Source: CAZBDU01 sp964490725
Lineage (GTDB): Bacteria > Spirochaetota > Spirochaetia > SZUA-6 > DRHE01
DNA: 64,000 bases
Direction of reading: 5' to 3'
Assembly (NCBI GenBank): GCA_964490725.1
Contig: CAZBDU010000005.1
Span: 49,356-113,355, forward strand
Shown here: positions 7,714 to 16,987 of the stretch, piece by piece
Layout of the letters: every line of letters begins with the position of its first letter
Position numbering within the stretch: the stretch's first letter is position 1
Made by a program: the position numbers and the translations under genes
Notes under the pieces: model-generated
Databases searched by the model: none
What the model saw: the letters and a program-made list of their open reading frames with translations, nothing else
What the model was told of the DNA's origin: nothing

Positions 7714-7950
7714 TCAGCCGGTGAGCACCTGGAGAATGTGAACCAGGCCCACCCGGCGGATCGTCTGCCGCCCGTCCAGGCGAAACTCCACCAGCGCGAA
7801 GTCGCGCCGCACCGCGGCCACACGTCCCCTGCGCCTGCGGCTCCCGTAGACGAACCGGACCAGGTCGTTTCGCTGAATGCGGCGCCGGACCACCTCCAGC
7901 CGGCGCGCCGGCGGCCGCGGCAGCGCAGAGATCCGTGTGACGCCGTTCAT
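7714..7950 (-). CDS. Small basic SH3-like hypothetical protein
   Basis: A 78-residue, very arginine-rich protein whose second half alternates short beta-strand-like segments (RNDLVRFVYGS, GRVAAVRRDFALVEF, RRVGLVHIL). This pattern resembles a small SH3-like or KOW-type barrel, but I cannot assign a family. AGGGAGAGGGA precedes ATG 7950. It lies immediately upstream of the sigma-54 activator and is probably cotranscribed with it from the promoter at 7998-8027, so a nucleic-acid-binding or regulatory role is possible (inference). Confidence 0.6.
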   Translation of the reverse strand: MNGVTRISALPRPPARRLEVVRRRIQRNDLVRFVYGSRRRRGRVAAVRRDFALVEFRLDGRQTIRRVGLVHILQVLTG

Positions 7951-7997
7951 CTCTTCGTCCCTCTCCCTGTAAACTTCCTACACAGGGCCTTGAGAAC

Positions 7998-8027
7998 AAT
8001 ATACACAGGCGGGAAAGCCCAAAGCAA
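7998..8027 (-). promoter_or_regulatory. Putative promoter for the small basic protein and activator
   Basis: On the minus strand there is TTGCTT (8022-8027), an 18-base spacer and TATATT (7998-8003), placed 48 bases before ATG 7950 in the divergent intergenic region. Confidence 0.4.
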
Positions 8028-8085
8028 ACCGCGCCGGGAGGGCGCGCAGGCGCGCCTGGATGGGCTATACTTGAAGGGGTACCAC

Positions 8086-9171
8086 ATGGACGCACGGGAA
8101 GCACGTTTCTTCACGGCCGAGAGTGCCGCTGCCGACGGGGCGGCGGCAAACCGGGGCGAGCTGCTGTTCGTTTCCTGCAGGACCGGGAGCCGCCTGGCCG
8201 CGGCAACCGTCGAGCGCTACCGCCAGCTGGACCTGCAGGCCGGGTCCACCAGGGAGGTAGGATACCTGGCCGAGGTGGACTGGTCCTTCTCGGACTCCGA
8301 GACGGGAGCGCGCCTGGAACGCCACGTGGGCGGCACCGACGCCTTTCTCTTCCAGACCCTCTTCGATCCGGCCCGGGGCGGGGCAGTGAACGACAACTAC
8401 CTGGCGCTGCTGATCGCCGCCCGGGCCCTGCGCGAGCACGGGGCGCAGTACGTCACCGCGGTGCTCCCGTACCTGGCCTACGCGCGCCAGGACAAGCCCA
8501 GCAAGTTCCGCCGCGAACCCACCACGGCCAAGCTCATGGCGGACCTGACCATGGGCGCCGGCGTCGACGGGCTGGTGGTGTGGGCCCCGCACTCGCGGCA
8601 GCTGCACGGATTCTACGGCAGCATGCCCATCCGCCTCCTGGACCCGCTGACCATGTTCATCCAGGAGTTCGGCGGTTTCCGCGGCCGCCGGGACGTGGTG
8701 GCGGTCTCACCGGATGCCGGCGCCTCCAAGCTGGTGACGCACTTCGCCCGCGCCCTGGACCTGGCCAGTGCGATCGGCATCAAGTCCCGCCCCGGTCCGG
8801 AGCAGGTGAGCGGCGCGGAGGTGATCGGCGACCTGACGGGCAAGCGGGTGGCCGTGGTGCTGGACGACCTGATCGGCAGCGGCGGGACTCTGGAGGCGGT
8901 GATCCGCCGGCTGGTGGAAGGCCACGACATCCGGGAGGTGCACGTGGCCGCCGCCCACATGCTGGCCGTGGGGCAGGCCAGGGAGAGGCTCCTGGATCTG
9001 CACCGCCACCGGCACCTGGTCAACCTGGTGACCACGGACAGCGTTCCCCTGCCGCTTGAGCTGGTGGAGCTGCCCTTCGTCACGGTGCGCAGCCTGGCGG
9101 ACATCCTGGCCTGGACGGTGAACCGCCTGCACTTCAACCGCTCCCTGAGCGAGCTGTTCTACCGGGACTAG
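8086..9171 (+). CDS. prs: Ribose-phosphate pyrophosphokinase-like phosphoribosyltransferase
   Basis: This 361-residue protein matches PRPP synthetases: 'VNDNYLALLIAARAL', 'AVLPYLAYARQDK', 'REPTTAKLMADL' and the PRPP-binding loop VLDDLIGSGGTLEAV near the C-terminus. PRPP synthetase makes phosphoribosyl pyrophosphate from ribose-5-phosphate and ATP for nucleotide, His and Trp synthesis. It is about 45 residues longer than standard Prs, mostly at the N-terminus. Sequence around the catalytic region diverges enough that a specialised member of the family is possible. ATG 8086 follows GAAGGGG, and a TATACT at 8066-8071 is a plausible -10 box. Confidence 0.85.
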   Translation: MDAREARFFTAESAAADGAAANRGELLFVSCRTGSRLAAATVERYRQLDLQAGSTREVGYLAEVDWSFSDSETGARLERHVGGTDAFLFQTLFDPARGGAVNDNYLALLIAARALREHGAQYVTAVLPYLAYARQDKPSKFRREPTTAKLMADLTMGAGVDGLVVWAPHSRQLHGFYGSMPIRLLDPLTMFIQEFGGFRGRRDVVAVSPDAGASKLVTHFARALDLASAIGIKSRPGPEQVSGAEVIGDLTGKRVAVVLDDLIGSGGTLEAVIRRLVEGHDIREVHVAAAHMLAVGQARERLLDLHRHRHLVNLVTTDSVPLPLELVELPFVTVRSLADILAWTVNRLHFNRSLSELFYRD

Positions 9172-9196
9172 CGAGCTCTGCGTGTCGGGGAGCTCG
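9172..9196. terminator. Inverted repeat between convergent genes
   Basis: CGAGCTC (9172-9178) and GAGCTCG (9190-9196) form a 7-base-pair stem exactly between the stops of two convergent genes. It is a possible bidirectional terminator but lacks a T tract. Confidence 0.3.
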
Positions 9197-9208
9197 GGAT
9201 TTCGCGCT

Positions 9209-10381
<1,173 letters not shown>

Positions 10382-10386
10382 GCCGG

Positions 10387-10767
10387 TCAGGCCACCATGC
10401 AGACCGCGGAGACTTCCACCAGCGCGTCCTTGGGGAGGCGGGCCACCTCGACGCACTCGCGGGCCGGAAGGGCATCCGCGAAGTAGCGGGCGTAGACCTC
10501 GTTGAACGCGGAGAAGTCCTCCATGCTCCTCAGGAAGCACGTGCACTTCACCGTATCGCTCAGGGACAGGCCGGCCGCCTCGACTACCCCGCGGAGGTTC
10601 TCCAGCACCTGCTGCGCCTGCTCGCGGATCCCCCCCGGAACCAGGCCGCCGGAGGCGGGATCCAGTCCAATCTGGCCGGACACGAAAAGCATGTTCCCGC
10701 ACTGTACCGCCTGCGAGTAGGGTCCCACCGCCTTGGGGGCCCGTTCGGTCTGTATGTTCTTACGCAT
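10387..10767 (-). CDS. RidA family enamine/imine deaminase
   Basis: The 126-residue length is typical of RidA. The family signature is complete: GPYSQAV, LFVSGQIGLDP, the helix 'QAQQVLENLRGVVEAAGLSL' and PARECVEVARLPKDALVEV with the substrate-binding Arg103. RidA trimers hydrolyse reactive enamine/imine by-products of PLP enzymes. GGGGAGGAA precedes ATG 10767. It is the first gene of a two-gene unit with the thiolase, an unusual pairing that suggests removal of a reactive intermediate in the same pathway (inference). Confidence 0.93.
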   Translation of the reverse strand: MRKNIQTERAPKAVGPYSQAVQCGNMLFVSGQIGLDPASGGLVPGGIREQAQQVLENLRGVVEAAGLSLSDTVKCTCFLRSMEDFSAFNEVYARYFADALPARECVEVARLPKDALVEVSAVCMVA

Positions 10768-10852
10768 GGCATTCCTCCCCGGGGGGGAGGATACGGAAAA
10801 AAACCGGTCGCGGCAATCCTCGGCGCCGTCCCTGCCCTGCTCTCCCCCGGCG

Positions 10853-10882
10853 TTGACTTTCCCCCCTTCGGGGCGCTACGTT
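10853..10882 (+). promoter_or_regulatory. Promoter of the HAD hydrolase, short-leader type
   Basis: TTGACT (10853-10858), an 18-base spacer and TACGTT (10877-10882), with ATG 10893 only 10 bases after the -10 box. No Shine-Dalgarno is present, consistent with a leaderless or nearly leaderless mRNA. Confidence 0.35.
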
Positions 10883-10892
10883 GTTTCTGACC

Positions 10893-11564
10893 ATGGCACT
10901 CCGCTTTCGGTGTCTCATCCTCGACCACGACGACACCGCCGTGGATAGCACGCGCACGGTGCACTACCCGGCCCATCTGGAGGCCATGCGGCTGCTGCGC
11001 CCCCGCCGGCGGCCTATCAACCTGGACGGCTGGTTCCTGAAGAATTTCGAGCCGGGGCTGATGGGGTATCTATCGGGAGAGCTCGGGCTGAGCCAGGAAG
11101 AGCTCCGCTCGGAGTACCGCATCTGGCGGCGCTTCACCACCGCCCACACCCCGAGCTTCTTCGCCGGCTTCCTGGAGGCCCTGGCGGAGTACCGGAGCCG
11201 GGGCGGGCTCATCGCGGTGGTCTCTCACTCGGAGGCGGACATCATCCGCGGGCACTACCGGAGCTTCACGCACCGTCTGCCCGCGGGACCGGACCTGGTG
11301 TTCGGCTGGGACGAGGACGAGGGACGCCGCAAGCCCAGCCCCTGGCCGGTCCAGCGGGTGCTGGAGAGCTTCGGGCTCTCCGCGGGGCAGGCCTTGATCG
11401 TGGACGATCTGAAGCCCGGGGTGCTGATGTCCCAGGCCTGCGGCGTACCCGTCGCCGCGGCGGGCTGGGCGCACCGCATCCCCGAGATCCACCGCTACAT
11501 GAGCGAGCACTGCCTGGTCTACCTGGAGAGCGTGCAGGAGTTTCGCGCCCTGATCCTCTCCTGA
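10893..11564 (+). CDS. HAD family hydrolase
   Basis: A 223-residue HAD phosphatase. The nucleophile motif is LDHDDT (Asp11, Asp13) and motif III/IV is IVDDLKPGVLMSQACGVPVAAAGWA. Motif II is VVSHSEAD, and the conserved lysine is probably in RRKPSPWP. The insert between motifs I and II is helical, as in subclass I phosphatases of small phosphorylated metabolites (phosphoglycolate or sugar phosphates). ATG 10893 was chosen over an upstream TTG because of the promoter spacing. It is convergent with the cyclase-like gene. The substrate is unknown. Confidence 0.88.
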   Translation: MALRFRCLILDHDDTAVDSTRTVHYPAHLEAMRLLRPRRRPINLDGWFLKNFEPGLMGYLSGELGLSQEELRSEYRIWRRFTTAHTPSFFAGFLEALAEYRSRGGLIAVVSHSEADIIRGHYRSFTHRLPAGPDLVFGWDEDEGRRKPSPWPVQRVLESFGLSAGQALIVDDLKPGVLMSQACGVPVAAAGWAHRIPEIHRYMSEHCLVYLESVQEFRALILS

Positions 11565-11591
11565 GGGTAGCCCGGGCGCGGTGGATTGGAT

Positions 11592-13046
11592 CTATCGTTT
11601 CCCCGAGTAAATTTCCAGGTGCAGCTCGTCCCGGCGTTCCTTGATCAGGGCGTTCCAGAGATTCTTCTTCTGTGTCAGGGCCCTGCTGTTGAGGGCGAAG
11701 GACTTCAGCTTCTCGTAGGTGTCGAAGTACTTGCGGGAGTTCACGTACGCCGCCTTGTACTGCTCGGAGAACACGCTGTCCAGCTTCTCCTCCACCTCCT
11801 CCAGGAGCTTGCCCTCCAGCCGCTCGGCCAGCATCCTGTAGCGCGCCTGTATCTCGCCGCCGTAGCGTACGATCAGAGGGTCGAAGTCCATGACCCGCTC
11901 CAGCTGCTCGACGATTCCGCTCAGCAGGCCGGCGGCGCCCAGGAACTCGTCCGCCGCCCACAGCTTCAGGGCCTCGTCGCAGAGCCGGATCAGCGAGGCA
12001 TTGGTGACGCCCCTCACGGAGAAGGAGCTCATGGCCCTGGCGGCCTGGATCACGGTCTCCAGGAAATCGCTGAAGACCTTGCCCGTCCACAGCTCCTGGC
12101 GCACCGATTCGTACAACGCGGCCAGCGATCCGGCGTACTTCAGCCGGTAGCGGTCCTGCTCGCGGAAGATCACCTCGTAGGCGGCGACTTTCGTCCCCTT
12201 GAAGCTCACCGCGCCGCAGCTGAAGAACTCCAGGGCGCGGGGGCCCATGCGCTTCACCAGGCGGTTCTCCTTCACGAAGGAGGCGTGCACACTGTTGGTG
12301 ATCATGATCTTGGAATCCCGCGGCGCGTACTCATTGGCCAGGCTCTGCAGGCGCGCGGCAGTGTTGAGCAGGAACCCCGACAGCAGCCCGCTCTGCGTGA
12401 TGATCAGCGGCGTGGTGAGGTTCCCTCCGGCGATTCCCGCCGTGACCTTGAAGTCCGGCAGGACCACGCTGTAGGCCTCGCGCATCCGTTTGACCCCTTC
12501 GGCCTTCACCTCCCCACGCTTGGAGAAGCTGTCGATGATTCCCAGGGTGGTCTTCAGGATGTCCGAGGCCGAAGAGGCCACCACGACGATCTCGTCGCCG
12601 CGCTCGCGGTTGGCCAGGGCGCAGTTCGCCCCGGCAATCCGGCGGATCCCGTCATGCAGAAACTCGTCCAGCTTGCGCAGCCTGCTCAGATTGCTCTTGC
12701 TCTCCTGGCAGAAGCGCGTGTAGCCGTGGATGTCCAGCATGGCGATGTAGATGTTGGAGATGGAGATGTTGCGCTTCAGGTCGCCTGCCGCCGGATAGTC
12801 CTTGTGCGGCACCACCAGCTCCTTCCACAGGCGGGTGTAGCCGGAGCGGTCCAGGTCTCTGAAGAATCCCCAGTACAGCCCCCGCTGCAGCCGGAAGGCC
12901 TCCTCCAGCACCGACTCGAGCCGCACGCCGCTTTTCAGCGTGCGGCTGTACTCCACCAACTCTGCGAAGGTGCGAAGCTGTCCGGAAAGGATGCGCTGCA
13001 TGAGGTGGTAGAGCAGCTTCAGCTCCGCCACGCTGGAGAGGGCCAT
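11592..13046 (-). CDS. Class III adenylate/guanylate cyclase-like protein
   Basis: A 484-residue soluble protein. The central part, about residues 95-285, reads as a class III cyclase homology domain: IYIAMLDIHGYTRFC carries the first metal aspartate, and RERGDEIVVVA carries the second. These are followed by a long region with an 'AARLQSLA' helix. The N-terminal 90 residues and the C-terminal 190 residues are helical, and neither matches a domain I know. The fold is clear, but the transition-state Asn-Arg pair is not obvious, so cyclic-nucleotide synthesis is unproven. ATG 13046 lies 7 bases from a good -10 box with no Shine-Dalgarno, which implies a leaderless mRNA. Confidence 0.75.
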   Translation of the reverse strand: MALSSVAELKLLYHLMQRILSGQLRTFAELVEYSRTLKSGVRLESVLEEAFRLQRGLYWGFFRDLDRSGYTRLWKELVVPHKDYPAAGDLKRNISISNIYIAMLDIHGYTRFCQESKSNLSRLRKLDEFLHDGIRRIAGANCALANRERGDEIVVVASSASDILKTTLGIIDSFSKRGEVKAEGVKRMREAYSVVLPDFKVTAGIAGGNLTTPLIITQSGLLSGFLLNTAARLQSLANEYAPRDSKIMITNSVHASFVKENRLVKRMGPRALEFFSCGAVSFKGTKVAAYEVIFREQDRYRLKYAGSLAALYESVRQELWTGKVFSDFLETVIQAARAMSSFSVRGVTNASLIRLCDEALKLWAADEFLGAAGLLSGIVEQLERVMDFDPLIVRYGGEIQARYRMLAERLEGKLLEEVEEKLDSVFSEQYKAAYVNSRKYFDTYEKLKSFALNSRALTQKKNLWNALIKERRDELHLEIYSGKR

Positions 13047-13053
13047 GCCGCCT

Positions 13054-13082
13054 ATATTACCCCCTTCCGCGGCCCGCAACAA
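13054..13082 (-). promoter_or_regulatory. Leaderless-type promoter of the cyclase-like gene
   Basis: On the minus strand there is TTGTTG (13077-13082), exactly 17 bases, then TAATAT (13054-13059). The ATG at 13046 begins 7 bases after the -10 box, so the expected +1 coincides with the start codon. Confidence 0.5.
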
Positions 13083-13096
13083 CAAGCCTCCCCGGC

Positions 13097-13738
13097 TCAG
13101 GAGCGGAAACGCAGGATCGGCCAGCCCCGCCGCCGCGCCAGCATGCCAAGCCTGGCGTCCGGGTTCACCGCGGTGGGGCGCCCCACGGCCTCCAGCAGCG
13201 GCCGGTCCAGGATGCTGTCCGTGTAGAAGGCGCAGTCCGCGGCCTCCCAGCCCACACTGCGCACCAGCTCCAGGGCCCTGTCGCGTTTGCGTTCCGCGAA
13301 CAGCGGGCCCTCCAGGAGCCGGCCCGTGCACACTCCGCCGCTGAACTCCATGGTGCTGGCCACCACGTGATCCACGCCGAGGTGCCTGGCCAGGGGACGC
13401 ACGATCAGCTCGAGGGAGGAGGTGGCGAAAGCCACCACCCGCCCCTCCGCCTTCAACCGCCGGATCAGCGCCTCCGCCTCGCAGTACAGGTCCGCCTCCA
13501 GATACCGAAAGCTCTCCTCCGCCAGCCGGTCGAGCTCTTCCCGGGTCTTCCCGGCCAGCGCCGCCAGCGGCCGCGCCACCACGCCGTCATCGAGCATCCC
13601 CAGGCGGTAGCGGAAAAAATGGAAGGGGATCGCCAGGAGCGTGTGCAGGGGGAAGATGCCCCGCCTGAACCCGGCCAGGGCGAAGTGCCTTCCCGAGGAG
13701 CGGCGGGTCAGCGTGTGATCGACGTCGAAGAGCTCCAG
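13097..13738 (-). CDS. HAD-IB family phosphatase (SerB-like), probable CTG start
   Basis: A 213-residue HAD subfamily IB phosphatase. The nucleophile motif LFDVDHTLT starts at residue 3 (Asp5, Asp7). It also has the cap helix, motif II FATSS, and motif IV YTDSILDRPLLEAVGRPTAVNPD. These enzymes hydrolyse phosphoserine-like or lipid-phosphate head groups. No ATG, GTG or TTG lies in the right place. A perfect GGAGG is followed by six bases and CTG (13736-13738) just before the conserved motif, so CTG is the likely initiation codon. It begins 14 bases after the stop of the SDR gene, with which it is cotranscribed. Confidence 0.85.
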   Translation of the reverse strand: MELFDVDHTLTRRSSGRHFALAGFRRGIFPLHTLLAIPFHFFRYRLGMLDDGVVARPLAALAGKTREELDRLAEESFRYLEADLYCEAEALIRRLKAEGRVVAFATSSLELIVRPLARHLGVDHVVASTMEFSGGVCTGRLLEGPLFAERKRDRALELVRSVGWEAADCAFYTDSILDRPLLEAVGRPTAVNPDARLGMLARRRGWPILRFRS

Positions 13739-13752
13739 GCGTTTCCTCCGTA

Positions 13753-14547
13753 TCAGAGACGGGGCAGGTGCAGCCCGCCGTCCACGTCGATGATGGTTCC
13801 GGTGGTGAACGGCAGATCCCCCCTCAGCACGGAGGCCACCGCTCTGCCCACGTCGCCGGGAGTGCCCCAGCGGCCTTCGGGCACCAGCCCCTCTGCGATC
13901 AGCCGGTCGTACCTTTCCTTCACGGCGCTGGTCATGTCCGTCTCCATGATGCCCGGCCGGATCTCCACGACCTGGATGCCGGCTCCGGCCAGCCTGACCG
14001 CCCAGAGCCGGGCGGCCATGGAGAGCCCTGCCTTGGAGACGCAATATTCACCCCGGTTGGTGGAAGCGGAGGCGGCGGAAAGCGAGGTGATGAACACCAC
14101 CTTGAACCCCCCCGGAAGCAACGGTTCCGGCGCCCCGCCGAGCCAGTAGTTGGCCACCGACTGAGTGAGGAAATAGGGCCCCTGCAGGTTGGTGCGGATC
14201 AGCTCCTCGAAGGACTCCTCGGTGGCCTGGCAAATGTCCGCGCGCACCCTCGGGGCGATGCCGGCGTTGTTGACCAGCGCGTCCAGCCGTCCCATGCCTT
14301 CCCGCACCTCCCGCAGCAGCCTGAGCCGGTCCTCCCGCAGCGCGATGTCGGCCCGCAGGAGCACGAACAGCTGGTCCTTCCCGGCGGCCGCCTCGCGGCA
14401 GAGGCGCGCCGTCTCCTCGGCGGCCGCCTGGCTGCGGGCGTAGTTCACGGCCACCGAGCAGCCCTCCCGGGCAAGGCGTACGGCGATGCCTCGCCCCAGG
14501 CCCCGGCTGGCGCCGGTGACCAGTACCACCGGGTGTTCCTTCTTCAC
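13753..14547 (-). CDS. Short-chain dehydrogenase/reductase (FabG-like)
   Basis: A 264-residue classical SDR. The NAD(P)-binding motif is TGASRGLG (11-18), the structural motif is NNAG (93-96), and the catalytic residues are Ser155, Tyr168 and Lys172 (YCVSK). The C-terminal 'PGDVGRAVASVLRGDLPFTTGTIIDVDGG' is typical of 3-oxoacyl-ACP/CoA reductases. The GTG at 14545-14547 was chosen because GGGGGAAA precedes it and the beta-alpha-beta fold starts at residue 6. Neighbours are the HAD-IB phosphatase downstream and GH88 divergently upstream. The substrate is not determinable. Confidence 0.92.
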   Translation of the reverse strand: MKKEHPVVLVTGASRGLGRGIAVRLAREGCSVAVNYARSQAAAEETARLCREAAAGKDQLFVLLRADIALREDRLRLLREVREGMGRLDALVNNAGIAPRVRADICQATEESFEELIRTNLQGPYFLTQSVANYWLGGAPEPLLPGGFKVVFITSLSAASASTNRGEYCVSKAGLSMAARLWAVRLAGAGIQVVEIRPGIMETDMTSAVKERYDRLIAEGLVPEGRWGTPGDVGRAVASVLRGDLPFTTGTIIDVDGGLHLPRL

Positions 14548-14707
14548 GCTTTCCCCCTGTCCTGCCCGCGGAGGGCACGGTCTACTGTCGCTGTTGAGCT
14601 CGGCCCCGCCGCCGCCCGCGGCGGGCGGCCGGGTCACAGGATGGCCCAAAACCCCGCACCCTGTCAATTTGCGCCGCCGTCACGCCGCAGCGCCTGCCGC
14701 GCCGGGT

Positions 14708-14736
14708 TTGACACGCCCGCCGCGATTCGGAATAAT
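14708..14736 (+). promoter_or_regulatory. Promoter of the GH88 catabolic operon, short-leader type
   Basis: A consensus TTGACA (14708-14713), exactly 17 bases, then AATAAT (14731-14736). The GH88 ATG lies 9 bases after the -10 box, so the leader would be 0-3 bases. Confidence 0.6.
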
Positions 14737-14745
14737 GGCGCTCAG

Positions 14746-16146
14746 ATGATCGACATCGACCGGTCGCTGCGGCCGGCGGACCTGCTGGACCGAATCGAGG
14801 AGCTCTTTCGGCTCTCCTCGGTAAAGATCGCACGCCTGCGGGACAGCTGGCCCCGGGAGGGGGGGGCGCCGGTGTTCACCGTGGAGGGACGCTACACGGC
14901 CAGGGGCTGGACCGAGTGGACCGAAGGGTTCCAGTACGGCTCGGCGCTGCTGCAGTTCGACGCCACCGATGATGCGGACATGCTCCGCCTGGGTGTCGAG
15001 GGGACGCTGGGGCGCATGTCCAGCCATCTCACCCACACCGGCGTCCACGACCACGGTTTCAACAACGTCAGCACCTACGGGGCGCTGTTGCGGCTGCTGC
15101 GGGAAGGGCGCATCCCCGGGGACCCGTGGATGGAGCGTTTCTGCGTCCTGGCCCTGAAGGTGTCCGGCGCCGTGCAGGCGGGGCGCTGGACGGAGCTTCC
15201 CGGGGCGCTGGGCTACATCCATTCCTTCAATGGGGCCCATTCGCTGTTCGTGGACACCATGCGGTCGTTGCGCGTCCTGGGGATGGCCCATCGTCTGGGG
15301 CAGGTCCTGATGGCCGAGCAGGACCGCCGGGTGAATCTGCTGGAGCGGCTCCTGCGGCACGCGGAGACCACCGCACGCTTCAACCTCTACTACGGGAAGG
15401 GGCGGGACAGCTACGATCGCCGCGGGCGCACCGCCCACGAGGCCCTGTTCAACACGGCCAGCGGCACCTTCCGCTCGCCCGGGACCCAGCAGGGCTACTC
15501 GCCTTTCTCCACCTGGACCCGCGGCCTGGCCTGGGCTCTCACGGGCTTCGCCGAGCAGCTGGAGTTCCTGGCCTCCCTGCCGGAGGAGGAGCTCGCGGGC
15601 CTGGCCGCCGGGGAGCTTCAGGGCAGGCGAGCGTTCCTGGAGCGTTTCCGCGACGCTGCGGAGGCGGCGGCGGACTTCTACATCGAAGAGACCCCCAGCG
15701 ACGGAGTTCCCTATTGGGACACCGGCGCGCCGGGGCTGGCCCGCCTGGCGGGCTGGCGCGATCGTCCCTCCGACCCCTTCAACGACCACGAGCCTGTAGA
15801 CAGCTCCGCAGCCTGCATCGCCGCCCAGGGGCTGCTGCGGCTGGGGCGGCACCTGGAGCAGACGGACCGGCAGGAGGAGCCAGGAAGACGCTACTTCCAG
15901 GCCGGCCTGACGGTGGCACGGTCCCTGTTCGATGAGCCGTACCTCTCGCGTGACCCTGGACACCAGGGACTGATCCTCCATTCGATCTACCACCGGCCGA
16001 ACGGCTGGGACCACGTTCCCCGGGGCCGGCGCGTGCCTTGTGGAGAGTCCTCCATGTGGGGGGACTACCATGCCCGCGAGCTGGCGCTGTACGTGAAGCG
16101 GCTGGCCTCGGGCCAACCCTACTACGCATTCTGGAGCACCCTGTGA
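14746..16146 (+). CDS. GH88-family unsaturated glucuronyl hydrolase-like enzyme
   Basis: A 466-residue alpha6/alpha6-barrel glycosidase. Family features are HDHGFNN (Asp102) and 'SLFVDTMRSL' (Asp170), the expected pair of catalytic aspartates. It also has 'TQQGYSPFSTWTRGLAWALTGF', 'PVDSSAACIAAQGLLRL' and the terminal 'SSMWGDYHARELAL'. GH88 enzymes hydrate the double bond of unsaturated uronic acids released by polysaccharide lyases and so free the partner sugar. There is no signal peptide, so it acts in the cytoplasm on imported oligosaccharide. It is first in an operon with isomerase, Gfo/Idh and creatininase-family genes and a TTT transporter. Confidence 0.9.
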   Translation: MIDIDRSLRPADLLDRIEELFRLSSVKIARLRDSWPREGGAPVFTVEGRYTARGWTEWTEGFQYGSALLQFDATDDADMLRLGVEGTLGRMSSHLTHTGVHDHGFNNVSTYGALLRLLREGRIPGDPWMERFCVLALKVSGAVQAGRWTELPGALGYIHSFNGAHSLFVDTMRSLRVLGMAHRLGQVLMAEQDRRVNLLERLLRHAETTARFNLYYGKGRDSYDRRGRTAHEALFNTASGTFRSPGTQQGYSPFSTWTRGLAWALTGFAEQLEFLASLPEEELAGLAAGELQGRRAFLERFRDAAEAAADFYIEETPSDGVPYWDTGAPGLARLAGWRDRPSDPFNDHEPVDSSAACIAAQGLLRLGRHLEQTDRQEEPGRRYFQAGLTVARSLFDEPYLSRDPGHQGLILHSIYHRPNGWDHVPRGRRVPCGESSMWGDYHARELALYVKRLASGQPYYAFWSTL

Positions 16147-16976
16147 GCGCGAAAGAGCTTTCGGACACATCAAAGCTCGCCATTCACACCATCACCACCA
16201 AGCCCTGGAGCCTGGAGGAGGCGGTCCGCCACTACAGCCGCGCCGGGGTAGCGGGCATCACGGTGTGGCGCGACGCCCTGGAGGGTCGGGATCCGAAGGA
16301 GGCGGGACGCCGCATCAGGGAAGCCGGCCTGGCGGTGGTCTCTCTGTGCCGGGGGGGATTCTTCCCGGCCCCCGACGAGGCGGGACGGCGGCGGGCCATC
16401 GACGAGAACCGGCGGACCATCGACCAGGCCGCGGACCTGGGCGCGCCGCTGATCGTGCTGGTGTGTGGAGCCGTGCCGGGACAGCCCCTGGAGGAGTCCC
16501 GCCGCCAGATCCGGGACGGGATCCTGGCGGTCCTGCCCCATGCCGCCGGGCGGGGGGTGAAGCTGGCCATCGAGCCGCTGCACCCCATGTACGCCGACAG
16601 CCGGTCGGCGGTCAACACCCTGCGCCAGGCCAACGACATGGCTCAGGAGATCGCCTCGGAGTGGGTCGGGGTGGCGGTGGACGTGTATCACCTTTGGTGG
16701 GACCCGGAGCTTGCCGAGCAGATCCGCCGCTGCGGCTCCCTGGGAAAGCTCCTTGCCTTCCACATCTGCGACTGGCGCACCCCCACTGAGGATCTGCTCC
16801 TGGACCGCGGCTTGATGGGCGAAGGCTGCATCCCCGTACGCCAGATCCGCGGCTGGGTGGAAGAGACCGGGTTCCACTCGTTCAACGAGGTGGAGATCTT
16901 CTCCAGGCGGCTCTGGGCCACCGACCAGAAGGAGTTTCTGGCTCGTATCCTGGAAGCCTACCGCACGGCCTCCTGA
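16143..16976 (+). CDS. Sugar phosphate isomerase/epimerase family protein (TIM barrel)
   Basis: A 277-residue xylose-isomerase-like TIM-barrel protein of the AP endonuclease 2 fold. Metal-site candidates lie in 'LAIEPLHPMYADSRSAV', 'GVAVDVYHLWWDPEL', 'LLAFHICDWR' and the terminal 'FNEVEIFS'. Relatives isomerise or epimerise keto-sugars and inositol derivatives. The start is GTG 16143, which overlaps the GH88 stop (GTGA), giving translational coupling. It probably acts on a product released by GH88. The precise reaction is unknown. Confidence 0.88.
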   Translation: MSAKELSDTSKLAIHTITTKPWSLEEAVRHYSRAGVAGITVWRDALEGRDPKEAGRRIREAGLAVVSLCRGGFFPAPDEAGRRRAIDENRRTIDQAADLGAPLIVLVCGAVPGQPLEESRRQIRDGILAVLPHAAGRGVKLAIEPLHPMYADSRSAVNTLRQANDMAQEIASEWVGVAVDVYHLWWDPELAEQIRRCGSLGKLLAFHICDWRTPTEDLLLDRGLMGEGCIPVRQIRGWVEETGFHSFNEVEIFSRRLWATDQKEFLARILEAYRTAS

Positions 16977-16987
16977 AAGGAAGCATC

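Noticed and set aside
7691..8104. Upstream extension of the sigma-54 activator to 8104
   Set aside because: It would cross the small basic protein gene and the divergent promoter region; the translation has no regulatory domain, and GTG 7690 has a good ribosome site.
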